Source: Candidatus Cloacimonadota bacterium
Lineage (GTDB): Bacteria; Cloacimonadota; Cloacimonadia; JGIOTU-2; B8-G9
NCBI GenBank assembly: GCA_003647765.1
Contig: QMNM01000046.1
Span: 1 to 8,333, forward strand
DNA: 8,333 nt
Reading direction: 5' to 3'
The notes under the pieces are model-generated. The model saw nothing but the letters and a program-made list of their open reading frames with translations, was not told the DNA's origin and ran no database searches. The translations under genes and the position numbers were made by a program. Shown here piece by piece: positions 1-6,652 of the stretch (its first letter is position 1; every line of letters begins with the position of its first letter).

Positions 1-70
1 CGCTAAGTCAAAAAAAGTGTTCTAGTATTATTAAAGCCACGAATTCACAAATTAAAATATTTATTTTTTA

Positions 71-90
71 CTAAAGAACGCTTTAGCGTT
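71..90. repeat. Two overlapping, mutually exclusive short hairpins
   Basis: AACGCT-TT-AGCGTT (77-90) is a perfect 6-bp inverted repeat. CTAAAG-AACG-CTTTAG (71-86) is a second perfect 6-bp stem using some of the same bases, so only one can form at a time. An AT-rich run follows. This could be a weak terminator for a gene left of the window or a repeat fragment. The sequence does not decide between these. Confidence 0.3.
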
Positions 91-314
91 ATTTATTTGA
101 TTCAGCCTCGGTGTTTACACAGTCGCAACCTTGACTAAAAAACATATTATTAAAATATTTGACACATATTTAATAAACTCACAGCAATATAGAAAAATAT
201 AAAAATAGTGCTTATACTTTTTGTTTAGCTGTTATACTTGATTGCACATAGAAATTTTTGTTATTCTTTTATGTGATTCTGCGACTAAATTTGACAATAT
301 CAAAATAATGATAT

Positions 315-342
315 TTGCAAAATAGAGTTTTCTTGTTATAGT
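315..342 (+). promoter_or_regulatory. Possible sigma-70 type promoter for the stress cluster
   Basis: TTGCAA at 315-320 is followed after 16 nt by TATAGT at 337-342. A TG one base before the -10 gives an extended -10 element (TGTTATAGT). Transcription would begin near 349 and leave a leader of about 137 nt before desulfoferrodoxin. The left edge overlaps the 7-bp inverted repeat at 296-315. In such AT-rich DNA similar matches occur by chance; another TGTTATACT lies at 230-238 without a good -35. Confidence 0.35.
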
Positions 343-355
343 GAATTTGCAATCG

Positions 356-389
356 CGAACTTATACGAACTATACGAACTTACGCGAAC
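356..389 (+). repeat. Short direct repeats of CGAAC (four copies)
   Basis: CGAAC begins at 356, 366, 375 and 385, with spacings of 10, 9 and 10 bp and intervening TTATA/TATA/TTACG. The array runs straight into the 18-bp dyad at 388-405. It looks like another of the short intergenic repeat families that fill this window rather than a classical operator. Confidence 0.5.
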
Positions 390-405
390 ACTGATTTATC
401 AGTGT
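388..405. promoter_or_regulatory. Perfect 18-bp dyad, possible operator or 5' UTR hairpin
   Basis: ACACTGAT-TT-ATCAGTGT is a perfect 8-bp inverted repeat with a 2-bp centre, 80 nt before the desulfoferrodoxin start. It does not have the spacing of an FNR/CRP box (TTGAT-N4-ATCAA). It could be bound by a dimeric regulator, form a leader hairpin, or be part of the adjoining CGAAC repeat element. Confidence 0.4.
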
Positions 406-485
406 GGAATAATCTCATCTTATTGGAATGGCATTGTTTTTACCTATTTTACATAACTCATTGACTAAATAAATTGGAGGTAAAA

Positions 486-863
486 ATGGCAAAAAAAATG
501 GAAGTGTACAAATGCGAAATTTGTGGAAATATTGTAGAAGTGCTTCACGCTGGTAAAGGAGAACTTGTCTGCTGCGGACAACCTATGAATCTTATGCAGG
601 AAAAGACAGAAGATTCGTCTATTGAAAAACATGTGCCATTTGTAATAAAAGAGGATGGAAAAATTACAGTTAAAGTTGGTGAAAATACTGCTCATCCAAT
701 GGAAGAAAAACATTATATTGAATGGATTGAATTACTTATGGATGGCAAATCTTATAGGCAGTTCTTAAATCCCGGAGATAAACCAGAAGCAGAGTTTTTG
801 GTTGAAGGAAAAGAAATCTCAGCAAGAGAGTATTGCAACATTCACGGTTTGTGGAAAAGTTAA
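486..863 (+). CDS. dfx: Desulfoferrodoxin (two-iron superoxide reductase)
   Basis: This cytoplasmic protein reduces superoxide to hydrogen peroxide without making oxygen, using electrons usually supplied by rubredoxin. The start is the ATG at 486, set by GGAGG at 476-480; that gives 125 aa, the usual length for the 2Fe class. The N-terminal desulforedoxin-like centre I has all four cysteines (C10, C13, C29, C30). The catalytic centre II in the C-terminal domain has H49, H70, H76, C117 and H120. E47 and K48, which in the family assist superoxide binding and protonation, are present in EKHVPF. The closing C-x2-HGLW motif is intact, so the enzyme should be active. It heads a stress cluster with the DUF2249 protein and Hcp. 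Assignment is firm; the electron donor is not visible here. Confidence 0.96.
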   Translation: MAKKMEVYKCEICGNIVEVLHAGKGELVCCGQPMNLMQEKTEDSSIEKHVPFVIKEDGKITVKVGENTAHPMEEKHYIEWIELLMDGKSYRQFLNPGDKPEAEFLVEGKEISAREYCNIHGLWKS

Positions 864-865
864 TT

Positions 866-1020
866 GCCACAAAACTACACCAAAAAACACGAAAAAGAAA
901 TTATGTTCAAAAAACGGATATTATGAAATTATGAAATGGAATTTCATTTACATAATATTGAAGGAAAGAATTAGACTAATATTCTATATTTTTTTATGAA
1001 CTTTTGTGAATTTTTGTGGC
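866..1020. repeat. Inverted pair of GCCAC/GTGGC-type short repeats with internal hairpin
   Basis: GCCACAAAA at 866-874, immediately after the dfx stop, is the exact reverse complement of TTTTGTGGC at 1012-1020, and similarity extends further inward with mismatches. Both look like decayed members of the TTCGTGTTCTTCGTGGC repeat family seen near the window's right end. Between them are two copies of TTATGAAA (921-936) and a 7-bp hairpin, ATGAAAT-GGA-ATTTCAT, at 931-947. No gene is supported in this 182-nt gap. A weak promoter-like pair (TTGAAG 958-963, TATTCT 980-985) could serve the next gene, but support is poor. Confidence 0.5.
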
Positions 1021-1030
1021 AAAACAAATA

Positions 1031-1037
1031 AGGAAGG
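1031..1037 (+). promoter_or_regulatory. Ribosome binding site that fixes the DUF2249-CMD start
   Basis: AGGAAGG lies 8 nt before the ATG at 1046. The alternative upstream GTG at 1016 lies inside the GTGGC repeat and has no Shine-Dalgarno sequence, so 1046 is preferred. Confidence 0.7.
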
Positions 1038-1045
1038 CATTAAAT

Positions 1046-1789
1046 ATGGCAAAAGAATGGGAAAACAATAAAGAGTCATTTGATGTGATTGATGTAAGAA
1101 AGTTAACTGGCAATTTTCTGCCAATGATTCTTAAAAAAGCGAATGAAGTTAAAGTTGGCAAAGGAATTTGTGTTGTCCAAAGTTTTGAACCAATCCCATT
1201 ATATTCAGCCCTTACCAATTTTGGGTTTGAATATTCTACAGAGAAAATTTCAGATAATGAATACAAGATATATTTTTACCGAAAAGAGATGATAGAACCC
1301 TCAAAGCCGAGTATGATGGATCTTCCCTTAAAGCCAACCGCAATGGTCAATTTTAGTAATATTGATAGCAATCTTGCTAATATTGCTGTAAATTTCTGGG
1401 AATACACATGGAGCAAAAAGAATCCTGCAATTGATATGAAAACAAAGTTACTATTGTCTCTTTCTAATGCTGTTGGTGCAGGAAGATTTCGCCAGGCAAC
1501 GCGAGAACTGGTTAAGGCTTATGCTCTTGGTGTAACAGTGCAGGAACTTGATGAACTTTTCGCTCTATTCGTATGGAATGAAGGATTTGGTGCATTTGCT
1601 TCAAATATAGGACCATCAGCTCTTTTTGGAGCATATCAATATATTAAAAAACTTGAGGAATCTGGGAAAAAGCGTGAAGAGATAGCAAAACTTCTGGTGG
1701 AAAAATTCGGTGAGAAAAATCCTCGCACCAGTACAATGTTCAAAGACAAAGTAAGAATGTGTGAAAAAATTTTAGGACTACAAAATTAG
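1046..1789 (+). CDS. DUF2249 / carboxymuconolactone decarboxylase-like two-domain protein
   Basis: The 247-aa protein has two parts. Residues about 12-79 look like a DUF2249/TusA-like fold: an opening D-V-R, then V-V-Q-S-F-E-P-I-P-L-Y at 43-53, which matches the family's conserved Pro-x-Pro-Leu region, and closing beta strands. Residues about 105-205 are helical and resemble the carboxymuconolactone decarboxylase (CMD/AhpD-like) fold, including A-L-G-V-T-x-x-E-L-D-E. The CxxC of AhpD peroxidases is absent; the only cysteines are C42 and one near the C-terminus, so AhpD-type peroxidase activity is unlikely. No signal peptide or membrane segment is seen. It lies 44 nt before hcp, probably co-transcribed, and downstream of dfx. 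DUF2249 genes often sit near nitric oxide and denitrification genes, so a nitrosative-stress role is a reasonable inference; the reaction is unknown. Confidence 0.75.
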   Translation: MAKEWENNKESFDVIDVRKLTGNFLPMILKKANEVKVGKGICVVQSFEPIPLYSALTNFGFEYSTEKISDNEYKIYFYRKEMIEPSKPSMMDLPLKPTAMVNFSNIDSNLANIAVNFWEYTWSKKNPAIDMKTKLLLSLSNAVGAGRFRQATRELVKAYALGVTVQELDELFALFVWNEGFGAFASNIGPSALFGAYQYIKKLEESGKKREEIAKLLVEKFGEKNPRTSTMFKDKVRMCEKILGLQN

Positions 1790-1833
1790 TAAAATTATAT
1801 TAAAAAATACAACAATAATTTAAGGAGAGTGAG

Positions 1834-3144
1834 ATGAATGAAAAAAAAGCACTAAAAATGTTCTGCTACCAATGTTCCCAAACAGTAAAAGGAACTGGTT
1901 GCACGATTAAAGGCGTATGTGGAAAAGAGCCAACAGTAGCAAGGCTGCAGGACAACTTAATTTATATAACAAAAGGAATGAGTGCATACTTATATCATGC
2001 CCGAGAACTTGGATATACTGACATGGAAATTGATGCTTTTTTAGAAAGAGCCTTCTATGCTACATTTACAAATGTAAATTTTAATGCAGAAAATCTTGTT
2101 GAGATGGCACTTGAAGCTGGCAGAATGAATCTTAAAACAATGAAACTTTTAAAAGAAGCACATATCAATACCTATGGTGAACCAGAACCTCAAAAAGTCC
2201 AAACAGGAACAGTAAAAGGTTCAGGCATACTTGTTACAGGTCATGGATTAAAAGCACTCGCAGAGCTGTTAAAACAAACAGAAGGCACAGGAGTGAATGT
2301 TTATACTCATTCAGAGATGCTACCTGCACACGGCTATCCTGAATTGAAAAAATATAAACATCTTGTTGGAAATCTTGGAAAAGCATGGTTTGACCAGAAA
2401 AAATTATTCACAGAATTCCCTGGAGCAATCCTTGCAACTTCAAACTGTGCTTTAATTCCAAAAGAAGAATACAGAGATAGAATGTTCGCAACTGGTCCTG
2501 TAAGTTTACCTGGTGTAAAATATATTAACGGTTATGATTTTACAGAGGTAATAGAAAAAGCAAAGGCATTACCAGAACTTGAAGAAAAACCCGGTGATGT
2601 TGTATTGACAACAGGTTTCTCAAAATCTATTGTATTATCATTAGCTGATAAAATTAAGAAATTAGTTGAGAGTGGAAAGATTCGTCATTTCTTCCTTGTT
2701 GGCGGTTGTGATGCTCCACTAAAAAAAGATGAATATTACAGAGAATTCGTTAAACTTCTTCCAAAAGACACTATTGTTCTAACGCTTGCCTGTGGAAAAT
2801 TCAGATTCAATGATTTAGATTTGGGAGATATAGAAGGTATCCCTCGTCTTATTGATTTAGGTCAATGTAATGATTCTATTGTTGCAGTTGATATTGCGGT
2901 TGCGCTTGGGGATTTATTTGGAGTTGGAATAAATGAACTGCCACTTTCCATTATATTGATGTGGATGGAACAAAAAGCAGTCGCAATTCTCTGGACTTTG
3001 CTTTCACTTAATATTAAAGGTATGTATCTCGGACCAATACTTCCTGCATGGATAAATGATGACATACTAAAAGTGCTTCAAGAAAACTATGATATAAAAC
3101 TTATCGGAGAACCAGCAGAAGATATTAAAAATATTTTGGGATAA
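1834..3144 (+). CDS. hcp: Hybrid cluster protein (hydroxylamine / NO reductase), short class III-like form
   Basis: Hcp is a cytoplasmic iron-sulfur protein linked to nitric oxide detoxification and able to reduce hydroxylamine in vitro. The start ATG at 1834 follows AGGAG at 1823-1827. The N-terminal motif is C11-x2-C14-x8-C23-x5-C29, the spacing for the [4Fe-4S] cluster of class I and III proteins. Expected ligands of the hybrid 4Fe-2S-2O cluster are all visible: H137, E161, C205, C292 (in GGCD, the persulfide position by family analogy), C320, C345 (GQCND) and E379 (EQKA). At 436 aa it lacks roughly 110 residues relative to the ~550-aa class I/II proteins; the missing part is the helical segment after the cysteine motif, typical of class III. 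No hcr reductase follows, so the electron donor is unknown. Probably co-transcribed with the DUF2249-CMD gene. Confidence 0.95.
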   Translation: MNEKKALKMFCYQCSQTVKGTGCTIKGVCGKEPTVARLQDNLIYITKGMSAYLYHARELGYTDMEIDAFLERAFYATFTNVNFNAENLVEMALEAGRMNLKTMKLLKEAHINTYGEPEPQKVQTGTVKGSGILVTGHGLKALAELLKQTEGTGVNVYTHSEMLPAHGYPELKKYKHLVGNLGKAWFDQKKLFTEFPGAILATSNCALIPKEEYRDRMFATGPVSLPGVKYINGYDFTEVIEKAKALPELEEKPGDVVLTTGFSKSIVLSLADKIKKLVESGKIRHFFLVGGCDAPLKKDEYYREFVKLLPKDTIVLTLACGKFRFNDLDLGDIEGIPRLIDLGQCNDSIVAVDIAVALGDLFGVGINELPLSIILMWMEQKAVAILWTLLSLNIKGMYLGPILPAWINDDILKVLQENYDIKLIGEPAEDIKNILG

Positions 3145-3204
3145 AATTGGAGCTGTTATCAATGCAAATAAGTGTGGGATCTCTATGTAGAATTCACAAG
3201 ACAT

Positions 3205-3246
3205 GATTTATTACAGATGGGTCTGGATTTATTACAGATGGGTCTG
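3205..3246 (+). repeat. Perfect tandem duplication of a 21-bp unit
   Basis: Two identical 21-bp units (3205-3225 and 3226-3246), each beginning GATTTATTACAG and ending GGTCTG, sit between hcp and ylxR. Because 21 is a multiple of three, they would encode D-L-L-Q-M-G-L twice in the ylxR frame, but they lie upstream of the likely ylxR start. The 141-nt gap holds no other convincing gene. A 14-codon open frame at 3162-3206 has a TTGGAG 9 nt upstream but no recognisable content. Confidence 0.8.
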
Positions 3247-3285
3247 GGCAGCTATACTTCCGATACATTGGATAAGTGGACTAAT

Positions 3286-3504
3286 ATGAAACATATTCCT
3301 CAAAGAAGCTGCGTTATATGCAGAAAGACGGAAAATAAATCTAACTTACTGAGATTTGTTTTACTATCGCAAAATAGGATTATTTTTGACCTGAAGCAAA
3401 ATCTATCCAGACGAGGATATTATTGCTGTGATGACAATAGTTGCTTAACAAAATTAAATAAATGGAAGATGACAAGAAAACAAGATGACAAGAAAACAAG
3501 ATGA
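3286..3504 (+). CDS. ylxR: YlxR-family RNA-binding protein, C-terminus replaced by repeat-encoded tail
   Basis: YlxR (DUF448) is a small protein almost always encoded between nusA and infB, and is thought to bind RNA or nucleoid. The preferred start is the ATG at 3286, preceded by a weak AAGTGGA; an upstream GTG at 3172 would add 38 residues with no family similarity. Family features are P5-x-R7-S-C9-V-x-C12-R13, the L21-L22-R23-F segment, the R42-R43-G44-Y core (normally GRGAY) and C48/C53. The protein is 72 aa against the usual ~90. The final helix expected after C53-L is cut short: residues 62-72 (M-T-R-K-Q-D-D-K-K-T-R) are encoded entirely by the 8-bp ACAAG repeat array that begins at 3469. 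It is the first gene of the translation cluster in this window. Confidence 0.85.
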   Translation: MKHIPQRSCVICRKTENKSNLLRFVLLSQNRIIFDLKQNLSRRGYYCCDDNSCLTKLNKWKMTRKQDDKKTR

Positions 3505-3557
3505 CAAGATAACAAGATAACAAGAAAACAAGAAGACAAGATAACAAGAAAATCAAG
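3469..3557 (+). repeat. 8-bp tandem array, NNNACAAG phase (about 11 units)
   Basis: Ten consecutive 8-mers ending ACAAG (ATGACAAG, AAAACAAG, ATAACAAG and AAGACAAG variants) run 3469-3548 without interruption, then a 9-base variant, AAAATCAAG, to 3557. The array starts inside ylxR, supplies that gene's last 11 codons and stop, and continues into the ylxR-infB gap. Confidence 0.95.
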
Positions 3558-3567
3558 AAGAGATATA

Positions 3568-3663
3568 ACTCTTGGACTCTTGACCTCTTGACCTCTTGAA
3601 CTCTTGAACTCTTGACCTCTTGACCTCTTGAACTCTTGAACTCTTGAACTCTTGAACTCTTGA
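3568..3663 (+). repeat. 8-bp tandem array, ACTCTTGA phase (12 units)
   Basis: Twelve consecutive 8-mers, ACTCTTGA with C-for-A variants at position 1 and one final G, fill 3568-3663. The reverse complement is CAAGAG-type, so this array opposes the preceding CAAG array head to head across a 10-nt gap. It ends 12 nt before the infB Shine-Dalgarno. Confidence 0.95.
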
Positions 3664-3675
3664 AATTATAAATTT

Positions 3676-3680
3676 GGAGG
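3676..3680 (+). promoter_or_regulatory. infB ribosome binding site, decides a TTG start
   Basis: GGAGG lies 8 nt before the TTG at 3689. The TTG at 3674 overlaps the Shine-Dalgarno itself and cannot be served by it, so the IF-2 start is TTG 3689. The resulting N-terminus, [12 protein letters not shown], matches the usual IF-2 beginning. Confidence 0.85.
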
Positions 3681-3688
3681 CTTTTAGT

Positions 3689-6070
3689 TTGGGAAAAGAG
3701 AGAATTTATAAAGTTGCCAGAAAATTAAAAATATCTACAACTGCTTTGATGTCTATTCTTAGTGATTTAGGAATACCGGCAAAAAGTCATATGAACTTTA
3801 TTCTTGCAGAAGACATAGATAAGGTTAAAAATCTATTTGAACAGCAGAAGGAAATGGTTAGAAAACGCGAGGAGAAAAGGAAAAAATATAGTAGTAAATT
3901 GAAAAAAAGATATAAAGAAGTTAAAGCTCAAGAACAAGTTTCAAAACCAGAAATGCCTTCTAAAAAACCTTATAAAAAGCGAATTATCACAGAAAAAGAA
4001 AAAAAATATGGCAGATATCGTCCTAGGTATTGGAGAAAAGCAAGAGAAGAGAAAGGAAAAGAAAAAGTAGAGATAAAGCCAGAGATAAGACTAAAACCTA
4101 AAAAAGTATTACCTGCTGCTTCTGTAGAGAAACTCCCACAAAAGAAAAAACAGAGAAGAACTAAACCAATAGCAATATCTAAAAAAGATAGAAGAGCAGA
4201 GGAACAGGAGAAAAAATTCTATAGTGAGGAGCAGATTCGCAGAAGTATTAGGATAACTTTGTCAAAAGATAAAAAGAAGAAATATAAAAAAGTAAAAGAA
4301 GAAGTAAAACGGGAAAGTAAAATTGTTATTTCTGAATTTACTTCTGTCAGGGAATTAGCGAAAATAATGAATATTGAATCAGTAGAGATAGTAGGCAAAT
4401 TTTTAGAATGGGGCAAAATGGTTACTATTAACCAGCGTCTTGATAAAGAATCCTTAATTATGATTTGTGATGAGTTCAATTTTGATGTTGAATTTGCTGA
4501 CCAGTATGGGAGTGATATTATAGAGGGCTTAAAGCAGGAAGTATCAGAAGATCAATTAGTTATTCGTCCTCCTGTTGTTACTATTATGGGGCATGTTGAT
4601 CATGGCAAGACATCGCTTTTGGACTACATAAAAAAAACGAATGTAGTAGCTGGCGAGGTAGGAAAAATAACTCAACATATAGGGGCTTATAATGTCAAAT
4701 ATAAAGGTAAGAGTATAACTTTTATTGATACACCTGGACATGCGGCATTTACTGCGATGAGAGCTAGAGGTGCTAATATCACTGATATTGCAGTTATTCT
4801 TATAGCGGCAGATGATGGAGTTATGCCACAAACTATAGAAGCAATTGACCATGCTCGTAATGCTGATGTGCCTATTATTATTGCAATTAGCAAAATAGAC
4901 CTGCCTGAAGCAGATTCAGAAAAAGTAAAAAAGCAGCTTGCAAATATAAATGTTCGTCTTCAAGGATGGGGCGGAAAAATAGAATATGTAGAATGTTCAG
5001 CAAAAACAGGACAAGGTGTAGATAAGTTATTAGACCTAATTAGTTTAACCGCAGAATTAGAAGAATTTAAGGCAAATCCACAAGGAAAGGGCGAAGGAAC
5101 TGTTATTGAAGCTGAATTAGATGAAGGCAAGGGACCTTTGGTTACTATATTATTAAGAGATGGAAAGGTAGAAATTGGAGATATTGTAGTTTGTGGACCT
5201 TTTGAAGGTACAGTAAGATCTATGTATGATGAAAGAGGAAACCCTATAAAATACTGTGGACCTTCAGGTGTAGTAAGATTAGTAGGACTATCTGGAGTAC
5301 CGCAAGCAGGGGATACTTTTAATGTTGTAGAAGACAAAAAAACAGCACGAGAAATCAGCAGTAAGAGACATCAGATATTTAGAGAGAGACAAATTATGCA
5401 TGAAGGAACTGTAACCTTAGATAATTTATTTGATAAAATTAAACAAGGAAACATAAGTCATTTAAATGTAATAATCAAAGCAGATATGGATGGTTCTGTT
5501 GAGGCAGTAGCTGATGTGCTACAAAAAATCTCTACTCCTCAAATACCTATAAATATTGTTCACCGTGGCGTAGGAGGAATCACAGAAACGGATGTAAATC
5601 TAGCTATTGCTTCATCATCTATAATCATAGGATTCCATATAAGACCAAATAATAATGCTAAACAATTAGCAAAAAAGAATAATATAGATATAAAATTATA
5701 CGAAATTATATATAATATTGAAAATGATATTAAAAAATCAGTAGATGGAATGATCGCTCCAATAATGCGTGAAAAAGTACTTGGTACAGCAGAAGTTAGA
5801 CAAATATTTAAAATCCCAAAAGTAGGTGTTATTGCTGGTTCAAATGTGCTTGAAGGAAAAATTTCTCGTAATAGCAAAATTAAACTATACAGGAATAATG
5901 TAAAAATATATGAAGGTAATGTTATTTCTTTAAAAAGACTTAGTGATGATGTTAATGAGGTAAAACAAGGTTTTGATTGTGGTATAAGAATAGAAAATTT
6001 CAATGACATAAAAGTAAGCGATATTATTGAAGCTTACGAAATTGTAGAAGAAAATACTAAAACAGGTTAA
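3689..6070 (+). CDS. infB: Translation initiation factor IF-2, with SKID in place of NKxD
   Basis: IF-2 is the GTPase that brings initiator fMet-tRNA to the 30S subunit and promotes 50S joining. Starting at TTG 3689 it is 793 aa, a normal bacterial length. Order of parts: IF2_N domain 1-52; a Lys/Arg/Glu-rich linker about 55-210; a second IF2_N-like domain about 214-270; G domain about 290-460; beta-barrel domain II from about 470; domain III from about 575; and the C-terminal fMet-tRNA-binding barrel from about 695, closing in [14 protein letters not shown]1 is GHVDHGKT (301-308), G2 is in [11 protein letters not shown]3 is DTPGH (347-351) and G5 is SAKTG from 437. G4 reads S401-K-I-D404 where NKID is expected (codon AGC). 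It is otherwise intact. It follows ylxR and the repeat arrays, and ylxP follows after 43 nt. Confidence 0.97.
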   Translation: MGKERIYKVARKLKISTTALMSILSDLGIPAKSHMNFILAEDIDKVKNLFEQQKEMVRKREEKRKKYSSKLKKRYKEVKAQEQVSKPEMPSKKPYKKRIITEKEKKYGRYRPRYWRKAREEKGKEKVEIKPEIRLKPKKVLPAASVEKLPQKKKQRRTKPIAISKKDRRAEEQEKKFYSEEQIRRSIRITLSKDKKKKYKKVKEEVKRESKIVISEFTSVRELAKIMNIESVEIVGKFLEWGKMVTINQRLDKESLIMICDEFNFDVEFADQYGSDIIEGLKQEVSEDQLVIRPPVVTIMGHVDHGKTSLLDYIKKTNVVAGEVGKITQHIGAYNVKYKGKSITFIDTPGHAAFTAMRARGANITDIAVILIAADDGVMPQTIEAIDHARNADVPIIIAISKIDLPEADSEKVKKQLANINVRLQGWGGKIEYVECSAKTGQGVDKLLDLISLTAELEEFKANPQGKGEGTVIEAELDEGKGPLVTILLRDGKVEIGDIVVCGPFEGTVRSMYDERGNPIKYCGPSGVVRLVGLSGVPQAGDTFNVVEDKKTAREISSKRHQIFRERQIMHEGTVTLDNLFDKIKQGNISHLNVIIKADMDGSVEAVADVLQKISTPQIPINIVHRGVGGITETDVNLAIASSSIIIGFHIRPNNNAKQLAKKNNIDIKLYEIIYNIENDIKKSVDGMIAPIMREKVLGTAEVRQIFKIPKVGVIAGSNVLEGKISRNSKIKLYRNNVKIYEGNVISLKRLSDDVNEVKQGFDCGIRIENFNDIKVSDIIEAYEIVEENTKTG

Positions 6071-6113
6071 AGTAATTTACTAAATCCAGACATATTATAC
6101 TATTTTTAGATAT

Positions 6114-6392
6114 ATGATAATAAGAGTAAAAATATACAATATGTATCTCCCATTATCACAATCCCTTAAAGATAAACGCTCTGTCATTAAAAGCATTATT
6201 ACTAAAATCCATAATAAGTTTAATGTATCAATATCGGAAATAGATAATTTAAACAAATGTAAATATTGCACAATTGGAATTGCCTTGATTACTAATAATA
6301 ATGCGTATGCTGATAATGTGTTTAGTAAAATTGAAGATTTTATTGACTCTTACCAATATATCCAAATTGTTAGTATCCAGCAATATCTATAA
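6114..6392 (+). CDS. ylxP: YlxP / DUF503 family protein
   Basis: This 92-aa protein belongs to DUF503 (YlxP), a small alpha/beta protein commonly found between infB and rbfA; its biochemical role is poorly defined but it is linked to ribosome maturation by context. The signature S17-L-K-D-K-R22 followed by a helix and K-F-N-V-S-I-S-E-I is clear, as is the middle strand with I-G-I-A-L-I-T-N-N. The length matches the family. The start ATG at 6114 has no convincing Shine-Dalgarno sequence and lies 43 nt after infB, so translation may depend on coupling or a leaderless-like mode. No signal peptide or membrane segment is visible. Confidence 0.9.
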   Translation: MIIRVKIYNMYLPLSQSLKDKRSVIKSIITKIHNKFNVSISEIDNLNKCKYCTIGIALITNNNAYADNVFSKIEDFIDSYQYIQIVSIQQYL

Positions 6393-6442
6393 AAATCTTA
6401 TGCATAGAACTGTAATTTATTGATTTGACATACGATTATATC

Positions 6443-6500
6443 AGCCATAGAGAGGAAACAAATTTATTTAAGCAGACCAACTCTATGGCTTTGTCTCTCT
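6443..6500. repeat. Long-range inverted repeat with a competing stem
   Basis: AGCCATAGAG (6443-6452) pairs perfectly with CTCTATGGCT (6481-6490) across a 28-nt loop. AGAGAG (6449-6454) could instead pair with CTCTCT (6495-6500). Such alternative stems in an mRNA leader before rbfA could be regulatory, but no T-run follows directly and no known riboswitch or protein-binding leader is recognised. Confidence 0.45.
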
Positions 6501-6534
6501 TAATTGCACATAAGTAATATTTTTTTGTATCTTC

Positions 6535-6590
6535 TTACGCTTTACGCCCTACGCCATACGCTTTACGCATTGCGCCCTACGCCCTACGCC
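6535..6590 (+). repeat. Heptamer tandem array, NTACGCN, 8 units
   Basis: Eight uninterrupted 7-bp units based on TTACGCC/CTACGCC (one GCGCC variant) fill 6535-6590. A sister array lies after rbfA at 7044-7085. The units are markedly more GC-rich than the flanking DNA. Confidence 0.95.
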
Positions 6591-6600
6591 TTGTATGTTT

Positions 6601-6611
6601 TTCGTGGCTAA
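6601..6611 (+). repeat. TTCGTGGCTAA repeat fragment
   Basis: TTCGTGGCTAA here is identical to 8217-8227. It looks like the end of the dispersed TTCGTGTTCTTCGTGGC family whose other, more degenerate members are at 36-53, 866-895 and 1001-1020. Confidence 0.6.
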
Positions 6612-6652
6612 TACCAGTACAAAAGTGACTAACCTGAAAAAATTTATGAAAA

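Larger units (their letters stand above)
1..485. other. Non-coding leader region upstream of desulfoferrodoxin
   Basis: No open frame of convincing length or codon pattern is visible on either strand. The stretch is very AT-rich. It holds a GCCACGAATTCAC repeat fragment at 36-53, a small hairpin at 71-90, a 7-bp inverted repeat at 296-315, a possible promoter at 315-342, a CGAAC direct-repeat cluster at 356-389 and an 18-bp dyad at 388-405. It most likely separates an upstream gene outside the window from the stress cluster and carries the promoter for that cluster. Confidence 0.6.
6393..6652. other. 260-nt non-coding gap between ylxP and rbfA
   Basis: No gene is supported. The gap contains TTGACA at 6425-6430 without a good -10, a 10-bp inverted repeat (6443-6490), a T-run near 6520-6526, an array of TACGC heptamers (6535-6590) and a TTCGTGGCTAA repeat fragment (6601-6611). 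A minus-strand open frame across it lacks any family likeness and overlaps rbfA. Confidence 0.6.

Noticed and set aside
802-999. 65-aa + strand open frame overlapping the dfx 3' end
   Set aside because: Out of frame with dfx, Lys/Ile-rich, runs into the GCCAC repeat region, and has no ribosome binding site.
1000-1020. FNR/HcpR-type TTGTGA site
   Set aside because: TTGTGAATTTTTGTGG has only one half-site and belongs to the GTGGC repeat family.
1016-1045. GTG start for the DUF2249-CMD protein
   Set aside because: No Shine-Dalgarno sequence and sits inside a dispersed repeat; AGGAAGG supports ATG 1046.
1400-1600. AhpD alkylhydroperoxidase
   Set aside because: The CxxC and proton-relay histidine motif are not present in the CMD-like region.
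3162-3206. 14-codon leader peptide with TTGGAG upstream
   Set aside because: Too short to support, no attenuator structure or amino-acid bias, and chance occurrence is likely.
3469-3663. CRISPR-like array
   Set aside because: Units are 8 bp and contiguous with no spacers, and there are no cas genes; these are simple tandem repeats.
4960-5337. 125-aa minus-strand open frame
   Set aside because: Antisense shadow of the IF-2 G domain and domain II.
5560-6009. 149-aa minus-strand open frame
   Set aside because: Lies wholly inside infB, which has clear domains on the other strand. The translation is low-complexity Ile/Ser/Leu-rich with no family likeness.
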